Below the pieces are notes generated by a model. The model made no database searches. It was given only the letters and a program-made list of their open reading frames with translations, and was not told the origin of the DNA. Made by a program: the position numbers and the translations under genes. Of a stretch of DNA of 64,000 nt, positions 54,320 through 63,073 are shown piece after piece; position 1 is the first letter of the stretch; each line of letters starts with the position of its first letter. Origin of the DNA: Pseudomonadota bacterium (GTDB lineage Bacteria > Pseudomonadota > Alphaproteobacteria > Rhizobiales > Xanthobacteraceae); NCBI GenBank assembly GCA_023404675.1, contig JAEYAW010000010.1:186001-250000 (forward strand), read 5' to 3'.

Positions 54320-55269
54320 CACAAAACCCTCGTCCGGACGCACCGGCGGTGCGCGTCATCCGGAACTGCTCCGTCGAGCGAACTCTGGCAGTCATAGGCG
54401 ATGCATGGACATTCCTCGTGCTGCGCGAAGCATATTTTAAGGTCAGACGTTTTGATCAGATCCAGAAAGCGCTGCAGATTTCGCGTACGACCCTCACCGA
54501 CCGCCTCGCCACCCTGGTGAAGTCGCAAATATTGTATCGCGCGCCGATTGGCGATGGCGGCAGGACGGAATACCGGCTGACCGAGCGCGGAATCGATCTC
54601 TATCCCGTGATGCTTGCGTTGCTCAGATTTGGCGATGACTGGCTTCCAGGGGATCCGACCCGTCCCCTGACGTTGATACATCTTTCCTGTGGTCACGAAT
54701 GCAGTCCGGACACGATTTGCTCGAAGTGCCACGGCTCCGTGGACGCCCTCAACGTCGTCTATCGCGACGGACCCGGGGCCGGTACGGCCGCCTGTCCTGC
54801 GCATCGCCGGCGTCGCATCCTCGATAGCAAGGTCGGCGGTTCTCGACGGCCTGATTCCGTGGCCCGCGCCTTGAGTATTCTCAGTGACCGCTGGACCTTT
54901 CTGATCATTCGCGAAACCTTTTTCGGCGTCCGACGATTTGACGCGTTTCAGGACAATCTCCGTATCGCTCCCAATATTCTCGCCGACCGCCTCGCTCGGC
55001 TCGTCGAGCAGAAAGTCCTGGACCGCATCGGATACCAGACCAACCCGCCTCGCTTTGAATATAAACTCACTGAGGTCGGACGTGCGCTCTACCTGCCGCT
55101 CATTCAAATGCTGCGATGGGGTGACAAATGGGCTGGATTTCCGCCGCCTCTGCTGCTGAAGCACTCTGCGTGCGGACACGACTTTGAACCATTGATTGTT
55201 TGCAGCCACTGTCGCGCCCCGCTGAACGCGAGTGATATGACCTACTCGCCCAATTATCGGACGGCTTAG
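54316..55269 (+). CDS. Double-HxlR transcriptional regulator with zinc-ribbon-like segments (copy 2)
   Basis: 317 residues. The tandem HxlR helices are VIGDAWTFLVLREAYFKVRR and ILSDRWTFLIIRETFFGVRR. Each is followed by a C-x-n-CxxC-type segment: CGHECSPDTICSKC and CGHDFEPLIVCSHC, with more regular spacing than in copy 1 (48336-49397). The start is TTG at 54316, overlapping the coxG-like stop (TTGA), so it is translationally coupled. Probably regulates the molybdenum hydroxylase operon. Its length and domain order match copy 1, so the pair arose by duplication. Confidence 0.85.
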   Translation: MTQNPRPDAPAVRVIRNCSVERTLAVIGDAWTFLVLREAYFKVRRFDQIQKALQISRTTLTDRLATLVKSQILYRAPIGDGGRTEYRLTERGIDLYPVMLALLRFGDDWLPGDPTRPLTLIHLSCGHECSPDTICSKCHGSVDALNVVYRDGPGAGTAACPAHRRRRILDSKVGGSRRPDSVARALSILSDRWTFLIIRETFFGVRRFDAFQDNLRIAPNILADRLARLVEQKVLDRIGYQTNPPRFEYKLTEVGRALYLPLIQMLRWGDKWAGFPPPLLLKHSACGHDFEPLIVCSHCRAPLNASDMTYSPNYRTA

Positions 55270-55554
55270 CGAAATTATCCGGGCGGCAGTTCGGCAGCGC
55301 GCTCTCGGGCCGACGAGGGGACAGGTCGCGGCCGGCAATCAATTCTGCCGCCTCGCGCTGCACCGATTCCATCAAGGGCTCGATCGCCAGACGGAGTGGC
55401 GCCGTTGGAAGTTAAGGGGCACCGCGGCACTTACAGTCATCCGTCCGTTCGCACGTGCGAGCAGGCCTTGCGGACTATTGACACTCCCGGGTGGCGGTGC
55501 GTTGATCTGCGCGATGGCCAAGCGGGCGTATGACCCGCAGCCCGGAGGAACGCG

Positions 55555-56571
55555 ATGGACCTGACCCGCAGGCAAGCCCTGATCGGCACGCTCGCCGCCC
55601 CTTATCTTATCAAGGCCGGCACGGCGCGAGCCGCCACCTCATTGAAGATATCTCACCAGTTTCCCGGCGGCACCATCGACCAGGGCGACTTCCGCGACCG
55701 GATGTGCCGCCGCTTCGCGGCCGAGGTGGAGAAGCGCACCAACGGCGCATTGAGGTTCGATATCTACGCGAATTCGTCGCTGATGAAGACCAACTCGCAG
55801 TTCTCGGCCATGCGGCGCGGTGCGCTGGATATGTCGCTGTTTCCGATCCCCTATGCCGGCGGCGAGCTGCATGCCTGCAATCTCGGATTGATGCCGTGTC
55901 TCGTGACCAGCTACGAACAAGGTGCGCGCTGGAAGAATGCCGAGATTGGAAAGACGTTTGCGAAAATCCTGGAGAGCAAGGGAATCGTGTTCGTTTCCTG
56001 GGTCTGGCAGGCCGGCGGTGTTGCATCGCGCAGCTCGCCGATTCTCGCGCCCGATAGCGTGAAGGGGGTGAAGATACGCGGCGGCAGCCGGGAAATGGAT
56101 CGCATGTTCGCAGCGGCGGGCGCCCAGGTTTCGACGATGCCGTCCAATGAGATTTACATCGGCATGCAGACCAGCGCCCTTGACGCGGCCGTCACATCGT
56201 CGACCAGCCTGATCTCCTTTCGCCTGGAGGAGCTCGCCAAATCGCTGACCGCGGCCCGCAAAGGGTCGTTCTGGTTCATGCTGGAGCCTCTTCTGATGTC
56301 GAAAACGATCTTCGACGCGTTGCCGGCCGATCAGCGCAAGATTGTCCTCGATGTCGGAGCCGAAATGGAGGGCTGGGCGACCGACCAGGCGCGAGCCGAT
56401 GACGAAGAGGTCGCCAAGGTGTATGCGGCCAAGGGCGTCACCGTCTCGGACATGAGCGAGGCGAACCTCGCCGCCTGGCGGAAAGTCGCGGAGGACAGTT
56501 CCTGGAAGGATTATGCCGCCGCGTCGACCGAAGCGGCTGAACTTTTGAAACTCGCTCAGAAAGTCTCCTGA
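55555..56571 (+). CDS. TRAP transporter substrate-binding protein DctP-like
   Basis: 338 residues. A twin-arginine-type signal (DLTRRQALIGTLAAPYLIKA) suggests Tat export. The rest matches the DctP/TAXI-like fold for carboxylate uptake: FSAMRRGALDMSLFPIPY, VKGVKIRGGSREMDRMFAAA, GAQVSTMPSNEIYIGMQTSA. It pairs with the fused permease that starts five bases downstream. A carboxylate or keto acid ligand is likely by family; identity unknown. Confidence 0.92.
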   Translation: MDLTRRQALIGTLAAPYLIKAGTARAATSLKISHQFPGGTIDQGDFRDRMCRRFAAEVEKRTNGALRFDIYANSSLMKTNSQFSAMRRGALDMSLFPIPYAGGELHACNLGLMPCLVTSYEQGARWKNAEIGKTFAKILESKGIVFVSWVWQAGGVASRSSPILAPDSVKGVKIRGGSREMDRMFAAAGAQVSTMPSNEIYIGMQTSALDAAVTSSTSLISFRLEELAKSLTAARKGSFWFMLEPLLMSKTIFDALPADQRKIVLDVGAEMEGWATDQARADDEEVAKVYAAKGVTVSDMSEANLAAWRKVAEDSSWKDYAAASTEAAELLKLAQKVS

Positions 56572-56575
56572 GAAG

Positions 56576-58531
56576 ATGAGCGAGGCGCTGCGCCACGACG
56601 CAATTCTGGCCGCGGATCACCCGCATGACGTCGGCAAGGAACACGGCATCGAGGCGATCGTCGCGGTGGCCAACCGGATCGTATTCCGGCTCTCGGCGGT
56701 CGCGCTCGTCGCGGCCGCATTCGTCCTGACGTTCGGCGTCATCGCCGGACACGTTACGAAATCGTCCGTGCTGTGGCAGGACGAGGTGACGATCTTCCTG
56801 ATCGCCGGCGCGATCTTTCTCTCCGCTGCGACGGTGCAGGCCGGGCGCGGCCATGTCGGCATCGACCTGCTCGACCACTGGTTCCCGTCGGCGAGAGCGA
56901 GGCGGCACCTCATCGTCGATGCGGTCATGCTTTGCTTCTGCATCGTCTTCGCCTGGAAGACGGTCGCGCTCCTGCACGAGGCGTACATCGACGGCCAGAC
57001 CTCGCAATCCGCCTGGGGGCCCCCGTTGTGGATACCCTACGCCTTGCTGGCCGCTGGCATGATTCTGCTGGCCCTTCAGGTCGCGATTCAGGTTGCCGTG
57101 CGCTCGCCCCTTGTCTGCCTCGCGATCTTCACGCTCGCCGCGGCCCTCCTGTTCTGGCCGCGCTCGCCTCTTCCGCTGGTGACGGGCCTGCCGCAATGGA
57201 TGATAAGCATCTCCTACTGCGTCGTCACGCTGCTGGTGATGTTCTCCGGCATGCCGATCGCGTTCGCGCTCGGCATTGTCGCTGTCGGTTTCATGTTCCT
57301 GTTCATGCCGGCCGCCTCGCTCGATACGATCGCGCAGAACTTCTACGAGGAAATCGCCAACGTCATCATCCTCGCCATCCCGCTGTTCATCCTGAAGGGC
57401 GCCGCGATCGGCCGCTCCAACGCCGGCCGTGATCTTTACTCGGCCCTGCATGCCTGGCTGCACAAGGTTCCGGGCGGCCTCGGGGTGGCCAACACCATCG
57501 CTTGCGGCCTCTTCGCCGCGATGGCCGGCTCCTCGCCTGCGACCTGCTCGGCCATCGGCTCGGCGGGCATTCCGGAGATGCGGGCCCGCGGCTATTCACC
57601 CGGCTTCGCCGCCGGCATCATCGCCGCCGGCGGCACGCTCGGCATTCTGCTGCCTCCATCGGTCACGATGCTGCTCTACGCAGTGGCCGCAGAAGTCTCG
57701 CTCGGCAAGCTTTTCCTGGCCGGGATTGGGCCGGGCTTGTTGCTGATGCTTCTCTTCGCCGGCTATGCGGTGCTGCGCTACAGCAAGGAAAAACGGCTCG
57801 CGCTGATCGAGGCGCAGACGACCGGCCGTCCCTCGGCATTGCTGGAGGAAGAGCATTACACGTTGATCCAGAAGCTGAGAATGATCGGCTGGGTTGCTCC
57901 CTTCGTCACCATCCTCGCGGGCGTCATGGTCGTCCTTTACGCGGGCTGGGCCACGCCTTCGGAGACGGCCGGTGTGGGGGCGGTGCTGGCCCTCATCGTG
58001 ATCGGCGTGATGTACGGCATCTGGCGTCCCTCCCGGGTCATGCCGATCGTCTCCGGCACGCTGAAAGAGTCGACCATGCTGCTGATGATCATCGGCATGT
58101 CGCTCCTTTACGCCTATGTGATGAGCTATCTTCACATCAGCCAGTCGGCAGCCTCCTGGATCATCGGACTTGGTCTGTCGAAATGGGCGCTGCTCGCCAC
58201 GATCCTCGTTTTTGTCGTCGTCCTCGGCTTCTTTCTCCCGCCGGTCTCGATCATCCTGATGACGGCCCCCATCATCCTGCCGCCCCTGAAGGCGGCCGGT
58301 TTCGATCTGATCTGGTTCGGCGTGGTCATGACCATCGTGATGGAAATGGGTCTCATCCACCCGCCTGTCGGCCTCAACATCTTCGTCATCAAGAATATCG
58401 CGCCCGACATCCCGCTCAGTCAGATCATGTGGGGCACGATGCCGTTCGTCGTCCTGATCATGCTCGCGGTGGTGACGGTGTGCCTCGTGCCGGAACTGGC
58501 GACCTGGCTGCCGGCCGCCGTGATGGGATGA
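56576..58531 (+). CDS. Fused TRAP permease (DctQ-DctM)
   Basis: 651 residues, a fusion of small and large TRAP permease subunits. The first ~190 residues hold four hydrophobic segments with DctQ-like WQDEVTIFLIAGAIFLSAA and GRGHVGIDLL. The remainder (about 215-645) is the DctM domain with repeated hairpins, including AGSSPATCSAIGSAGIPEM and GILLPPSVTMLLYAVAAEVS, and GLIHPPVGLNIFVIKNIAPD near the C-terminus. Fused QM permeases are a known TRAP subclass. It forms an operon with the SBP just upstream. Confidence 0.93.
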   Translation: MSEALRHDAILAADHPHDVGKEHGIEAIVAVANRIVFRLSAVALVAAAFVLTFGVIAGHVTKSSVLWQDEVTIFLIAGAIFLSAATVQAGRGHVGIDLLDHWFPSARARRHLIVDAVMLCFCIVFAWKTVALLHEAYIDGQTSQSAWGPPLWIPYALLAAGMILLALQVAIQVAVRSPLVCLAIFTLAAALLFWPRSPLPLVTGLPQWMISISYCVVTLLVMFSGMPIAFALGIVAVGFMFLFMPAASLDTIAQNFYEEIANVIILAIPLFILKGAAIGRSNAGRDLYSALHAWLHKVPGGLGVANTIACGLFAAMAGSSPATCSAIGSAGIPEMRARGYSPGFAAGIIAAGGTLGILLPPSVTMLLYAVAAEVSLGKLFLAGIGPGLLLMLLFAGYAVLRYSKEKRLALIEAQTTGRPSALLEEEHYTLIQKLRMIGWVAPFVTILAGVMVVLYAGWATPSETAGVGAVLALIVIGVMYGIWRPSRVMPIVSGTLKESTMLLMIIGMSLLYAYVMSYLHISQSAASWIIGLGLSKWALLATILVFVVVLGFFLPPVSIILMTAPIILPPLKAAGFDLIWFGVVMTIVMEMGLIHPPVGLNIFVIKNIAPDIPLSQIMWGTMPFVVLIMLAVVTVCLVPELATWLPAAVMG

Positions 58532-58622
58532 CGGGCCGGCGCTGCCGCGGATGGTGACGCTGTGCCGCAGAAATCCTGCTGCGGCGCGCACGACGATATG
58601 AACGGACAACGAAACAAGCGGC

Positions 58623-58650
58623 GAGGCTATGGCGAAACCGCCATAGCCTC
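58623..58650. terminator. Bidirectional terminator hairpin
   Basis: Perfect 12-bp stem (GAGGCTATGGCG at 58623-58634; complement at 58639-58650) with a four-base loop. It lies between the convergent TRAP permease and NMT1-type SBP genes. No long U-tract, but TTGTTTCG follows on the minus strand. Confidence 0.65.
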
Positions 58651-58679
58651 TGGACCGGGCATATCCGATCTTCCCGCTT

Positions 58680-59780
58680 TTATTTGGCAGCGGGGAGTTT
58701 TCCGATGTCGAAATTCTTCGCCTCCGCCCTGATCTTGTCCTTGTCATAGATATTGATCTCGTCGATCAGCTCGTTCGTGAACATCCGCGATGTCGGGACC
58801 GGCTTCGAGAGCTGCTTTTCCTGCAAAAGGAAATCGCCCAGAACCTTCCAGTCCCTCTCGACAAACATTCCATATTTCCCGCCGGTATCCGGGCTGGTCC
58901 ACCCCGGCAGTTTTGACTTCAGGATCGCCATACCCTGCGCCAGCCGCTTTTGCGGATCCGGATTGTTCGGCCGGGCTTCGGGATAGAGAGACCAGGTGAT
59001 GAGGATGGCGGCTTCCGGATTGGCGAGCGTGAAGTCCAGCCCCTTGGAAAATCCTCTCGCGATCCCGACCAGCATTTTCGGTCTGTTGCGGATCGTGTCC
59101 TGTTTCGCCAACAGGGATATATCAGGAATCCGTTCGAGCTTTTCATCAATCTTCAAGGCTCTCAGCTTGATCCCCCCTGCCTCGAAACGCGCGATTGCCG
59201 CATCCCAGAAGACGATCGCGTCAACGGCCTTTTGATTGATCGCTGCCGCGGCCTGCGCGCCGGCACCTATCGGAAGCCAGGTCACGTCCTTGTCGGGATC
59301 AAGGCCCTGAGATCTGAGATAGGCCTTTCCATAGGTCGTTCCGGCGCTGCCGAACGACGTGATTCCGATCTTTTTTCCCTTCAGCTCCGGGATGGACTGG
59401 ATGGGACTGTCGGCCGGAACGGACATGGACCAGATGTTGCGATAGCCGACGTTGTAATAGTAGCGAATATCGAGAGGAGCTGCTGCTCCCTCCTGCATTC
59501 CGATGACGGCCTGCGCAGGCGTCGCTTCGCCCACGTCGCCATTTCCCGATGCAACCTGGATCGCAACTTCATTCGAGCCGCCCACGGCGACCAGTTCTAC
59601 GTCCAGTCCATCCTGCTCGTAATAGCCCATGTATTTGGCAACGACGAACGGCGCAATCGATTCATCGATATTCCTGACCGGAATAAGGAGCTTGACCCGC
59701 TCGGCGGTAATTGCGGCCGAGGAGAAAACAGCAAGAATGGCGGCTGCGGCGACCGCGCGAAGCGATGTGCGTTCGAACAT
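58680..59780 (-). CDS. ABC transporter substrate-binding protein, NMT1/SsuA-like
   Basis: 366 residues with signal peptide ending SSAAITAERV. The NMT1/SsuA fold is seen in VKLLIPVRNIDESIAPFVVA, GYYEQDGLDVELVAVGGSNE and KKIGITSFGSAGTTYGKAYL. Family members bind sulfonates, taurine, nitrate or aromatic acids for ABC import. No permease or ATPase for this class is in the window, so it is an orphan here. Divergent from the thiolase-like operon, with a palindromic operator between them, so it is probably controlled by the same TetR regulator. Confidence 0.9.
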   Translation of the reverse strand: MFERTSLRAVAAAAILAVFSSAAITAERVKLLIPVRNIDESIAPFVVAKYMGYYEQDGLDVELVAVGGSNEVAIQVASGNGDVGEATPAQAVIGMQEGAAAPLDIRYYYNVGYRNIWSMSVPADSPIQSIPELKGKKIGITSFGSAGTTYGKAYLRSQGLDPDKDVTWLPIGAGAQAAAAINQKAVDAIVFWDAAIARFEAGGIKLRALKIDEKLERIPDISLLAKQDTIRNRPKMLVGIARGFSKGLDFTLANPEAAILITWSLYPEARPNNPDPQKRLAQGMAILKSKLPGWTSPDTGGKYGMFVERDWKVLGDFLLQEKQLSKPVPTSRMFTNELIDEINIYDKDKIRAEAKNFDIGKLPAAK

Positions 59781-59893
59781 AATTACTCCTGTGTTGCCGG
59801 TGGGAGTACATTGCCTGTCGGAGTACGTCCTTCATTTCCAATCGATCACCAGCAGCGTAACCCAAGGCGGGGGGCAGTCAATAAAATTTGTAC

Positions 59894-59926
59894 ATTCGTA
59901 CGAATAGTCGTACTATTGTACGATAA
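59894..59926. promoter_or_regulatory. Overlapping palindromes between module D genes
   Basis: ATTCGTACGAAT (59894-59905) is a perfect palindrome; AATAGTCGTACTATT (59903-59917) is a second dyad overlapping it, followed by TTGTACGATAA (59916-59926). GTAC occurs at three places within 25 bases. It lies 20-53 bases before the thiolase-like ATG. The best candidate ligand is the TetR protein at the end of that operon. Confidence 0.65.
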
Positions 59927-59946
59927 TCCACCAACCCGGAGGGCAG

Positions 59947-61107
59947 ATGCGAGACGTCGCAATTGTTGGTTATGGCGAAACGAGGATTGATGTCGCGACC
60001 GGTCGAAACAGTTACGACCTGGCCGGCGACGTCCTCGACCAGGTGCTGTCGAAATACGAATTGGACCGGACGGATATCGATGGATTGTCGGTCTCGGAAA
60101 CAATGAGCGAGACGGCCAATCCGTTCTGGGCCCAATACATGGCGGACGCCCTCGGGCTGTCTGCGACATGGCTCGAGGTGGTGGGACTGGGCGGCGTTTC
60201 CAGCATTGGCAGCGTCGCCCGAGCCGCCATGGCCATCAGGATGGGGATGTGTACGACCGCTCTCGTCCTGGCATCCGATGCGCAATCCAGCGGCAAGACG
60301 CCTGAGCAAGGTGCGCAGCGATTCGAGTTCCAATATCCCACGGGTCTGCGCGGTCCCGTCGGCGCCTTCGGCATGATCATGCGCCGCTACGACCATCTCT
60401 ATGGCCTCGATCGCAGAGCGCTGGCCAAGCTGGCCGTCACACAGCGAGAGCATGGCATGTTGAACCCGAATTCATGCCCCAAGCTTCGCAAGCCCATCAC
60501 CGAGAGCGACTATCTGAACTCCAAGCTGGTGTCGGACCCGCTGCGGGTGCTGGACAGCGTCATGGTGTGCGATGGCGCGAACGCGATCCTTCTGACATCC
60601 CGCGAGAATGCAGAGCGGCGCGGGATGAAGGCGATCTATCCGACCGCCTACGAGGAGTTGAGCGGTTTCAACGTCGACCAGCCTATGGCAGAAATTCTGG
60701 AAAGCGGCTTTCAGAAAGCCGGTCCACGCGCGCTCGCGCGCGCGGGCATGAAAGCTTCGGATATCCAGTCGTTCCACCCCTACGACGACTTTCTGATCGC
60801 AATCATGCTTCAGCTCGAACAGATCGGCTTCTGCGAGGCGGGGAAAGGGGCAGACTTTATTCTCAACACCGACATGTCGATCAGGGGAACCCTGCCGTTG
60901 AACACCGGCGGAGGACAGATATCCGCGGGGCAGCCCGGTCTCGCCGGCGGCGGCGTCAATCTGGTCGAGGCCGTGCGTCAGATGTTCGGGGAGGCAGGCT
61001 CGCGGCAAATTTCAAACATCGAAAACGCCATGGTGACCGGGATCGGCGGTATTCATTATGCGCGGAACTGGTGCACGTCGGGCGTCCTCATTCTGGAGCA
61101 GGGTTGA
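59947..61107 (+). CDS. Thiolase-like protein without thiolase catalytic residues
   Basis: 386 residues of the SCP2/lipid-transfer thiolase-like family. The position of the nucleophilic cysteine has WLEVVGLGGVSSIGS, with no Cys, and the usual GHP histidine is Gln in ISAGQPGLAGGG. Such proteins, with DUF35 partners, act as retro-aldolases in steroid side-chain breakdown (Ltp2/ChsH2); a similar carbon-carbon cleavage of a CoA thioester is plausible here. Its stop overlaps the next start (TGATG). First gene of thiolase-like/OB-fold/ligase/tetR. Confidence 0.85.
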   Translation: MRDVAIVGYGETRIDVATGRNSYDLAGDVLDQVLSKYELDRTDIDGLSVSETMSETANPFWAQYMADALGLSATWLEVVGLGGVSSIGSVARAAMAIRMGMCTTALVLASDAQSSGKTPEQGAQRFEFQYPTGLRGPVGAFGMIMRRYDHLYGLDRRALAKLAVTQREHGMLNPNSCPKLRKPITESDYLNSKLVSDPLRVLDSVMVCDGANAILLTSRENAERRGMKAIYPTAYEELSGFNVDQPMAEILESGFQKAGPRALARAGMKASDIQSFHPYDDFLIAIMLQLEQIGFCEAGKGADFILNTDMSIRGTLPLNTGGGQISAGQPGLAGGGVNLVEAVRQMFGEAGSRQISNIENAMVTGIGGIHYARNWCTSGVLILEQG

Positions 61108-61541
61108 TGTCGTACAAATTTCAGGGCGTGAGGCCGCTCCCGCAGATCGGATCCTACATTGACACCCGGGAATTCTGGGAGGGCGCGCGCCAGAAAAAAC
61201 TGATGCTGCAATACTGCACCGAGACGGGCCGCTTCCAGCACTACCCGCGCCCCGTCAGCATCTTTACCGGCAGGCGCACCCTCGAATGGCGCGAAGCCAC
61301 CGGACTTGGCCGGGTCTATTCCTGGACCGTGACGCGCTCGCCCTGGCCGGGAAACGAAGGCCGCGTGCCCTATATCTGCGCGTATGTTGATCTCGACGAA
61401 GGGGTTCGCTTCCTCTGCAACCTCGTTGAGTGCGACGAGAACAGCGTGAAAATCGGAATGCGGGTCGTCGTCCATTGGGCCGAACTCACGGACGAGATCA
61501 ATTTTCCCGATTTCAGACCTGCAGGAGACGACGGGCGATGA
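61107..61541 (+). CDS. DUF35 OB-fold protein with degenerate zinc ribbon
   Basis: 144 residues, partner of the thiolase-like protein. The C-terminal OB-fold is recognisable: GLGRVYSWTVTRSPWPG, VPYICAYVDLDEGVRFLCNL and VKIGMRVVVHW. The rubredoxin-like zinc ribbon that should precede it has only one cysteine: Cys37 is kept, while Thr40, Ser51 and Thr54 sit where the other three should be. So metal is probably not bound. Coupled to both neighbours by overlapping start/stop codons. Confidence 0.85.
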   Translation: MSYKFQGVRPLPQIGSYIDTREFWEGARQKKLMLQYCTETGRFQHYPRPVSIFTGRRTLEWREATGLGRVYSWTVTRSPWPGNEGRVPYICAYVDLDEGVRFLCNLVECDENSVKIGMRVVVHWAELTDEINFPDFRPAGDDGR

Positions 61542-63073
61542 AGCTCGGAGCATTTCTGGCGGCGCAGGCGGTCGCTCAACCTGAAAAAAACGCGCTGGTC
61601 TGCGGCGAGCACGCCATGACGTTCCAGGAGTTGCACGACGCGAGTGATCGTGTCGCATGCGGGCTTCGGGACGCGGGGGTCGCGGTCGGCGACCGCATCG
61701 CGATCCTGCTGCCGAACTGCTGTGAATTCGTGATGTTGTTCATGGCTATCGTCAAATGCGGCGGAGCGGCGCTGCCGCTCAACAAGCGCCTGTCTCCCGG
61801 GGAAATCGGGGCGATTCTGGACGACGCGGAGCCCGCGCTCATGTTTCACATGGGCGAGGATCGCGCCTTTGTCTCGTCCATCCCGGGGACACGCGTCATG
61901 CGCCGATGCGCTGTCAACGCAGACGCCGAGGCCGGCGAACTCGCGCTGACGGATCTGCTGCGGACGAAGCCGCGGCCGATCGATGTTCCCGCCGAGTTCG
62001 ACGACTGCATGATTTCCTATACGTCTGGCACGACCGGGCAGCCCAAGGGCGTGATTACGACCCAAGCGAACTATATCGTCTCGAACGGCTTTCTCAACGG
62101 ACTTCACTGGGGGCTCACCAGCGCGGACCGCATCATGATCACCACGCCCCTGGCGCAGCGGGCGGGATTTGCACGGGTCGGCAACGTCATCGTGCTGGGA
62201 TGCACGCTGTACATGCAGCCGAAGTTCGATATCGAGGACATCGCCGCGACCGTCGAGAACGAGTGCATCACGCTGATCGGCATCGTTCCGACGATCGGCA
62301 AGCTTCTTCTGCCGGGCATGGAGCGTGCTCCGGAGCGATTTCGGACGCTTCGCGTGCTGGTCGCAACCGGCGAGGCGTTTCCCGTCGATGTGAAGCAACG
62401 TATTCAGACCGCACTTCCCTCCCTGAAGATATTTTCATTCCTGGCCATGACCGAATCCGGCGCGATCGCGACGTTGCTGCCGGATCAGCAGATCAAACAT
62501 GCCGCGTCCGTTGGCCGTGTCACGCCCGGCGTCGAGGTCCGTCTGGTCGGCGACGATGGCCGCGACGTGCCGCCCGGCGAAGCCGGCGAGATCTGGGTTC
62601 GGTCGGGATTGCCGGGTCAGTATATCATATTCCGCGCCTACTTCCGGAAGGAGGAGGCGACGCAGGCAGCCTTCGAATCGGGATGGTTCAAGACGGGCGA
62701 CATTGGCCGCTTCGATGCCGAAGGGTTCCTGCATATCGTCGACCGCAAGAAGGATATGGTGGTCTCGGGAGGCTACAATATCTATTCGAAGGAGGTCGAG
62801 TTGGTGCTAAGGAAGCACCCGGCCGTTGCCGATGCCGCCGTCATCGGCGTTCCCGATCCGGCGTTCGGTGAAGCGGTCGCCGCCTTCATCGAGTGCGAGC
62901 CGGGCGAGAGCGTATCTTCCGACGCGCTGATCAGCTGGTGCGGCAACGAGATCGCGGGTTACAAAAAGCCGAAATTCATCGTGTTTACTCCCGAGTTGCC
63001 GCGCAACAATATGGGCAAGGTGCTCAAGACAGAACTACGGAAAGCGTTCAGCAAGATCGATGCCCATCAGTAA
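61538..63073 (+). CDS. Acyl-CoA ligase (module D)
   Basis: 511 residues, AMP-forming. P-loop CMISYTSGTTGQPKGV, A5 FLAMTESGAIATL, GWFKTGDIGRFD and PRNNMGKVLKTELRK with the A10 lysine. It activates the module D acid before aldol/thiolytic cleavage by its operon partners. ATG 61538 overlaps the OB-fold gene stop (ATGA). Substrate unknown. The 3' end overlaps the tetR start. Confidence 0.92.
   Translation: MKLGAFLAAQAVAQPEKNALVCGEHAMTFQELHDASDRVACGLRDAGVAVGDRIAILLPNCCEFVMLFMAIVKCGGAALPLNKRLSPGEIGAILDDAEPALMFHMGEDRAFVSSIPGTRVMRRCAVNADAEAGELALTDLLRTKPRPIDVPAEFDDCMISYTSGTTGQPKGVITTQANYIVSNGFLNGLHWGLTSADRIMITTPLAQRAGFARVGNVIVLGCTLYMQPKFDIEDIAATVENECITLIGIVPTIGKLLLPGMERAPERFRTLRVLVATGEAFPVDVKQRIQTALPSLKIFSFLAMTESGAIATLLPDQQIKHAASVGRVTPGVEVRLVGDDGRDVPPGEAGEIWVRSGLPGQYIIFRAYFRKEEATQAAFESGWFKTGDIGRFDAEGFLHIVDRKKDMVVSGGYNIYSKEVELVLRKHPAVADAAVIGVPDPAFGEAVAAFIECEPGESVSSDALISWCGNEIAGYKKPKFIVFTPELPRNNMGKVLKTELRKAFSKIDAHQ

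Noticed and set aside
55270..55554. Module C element before the TRAP operon
   Set aside because: A TTGACA is present near 55478, but no AGTCYAGTWATGCAAG-like sequence follows within 25 bases. I do not add TRAP to the regulon. No gene is seen in this gap either.
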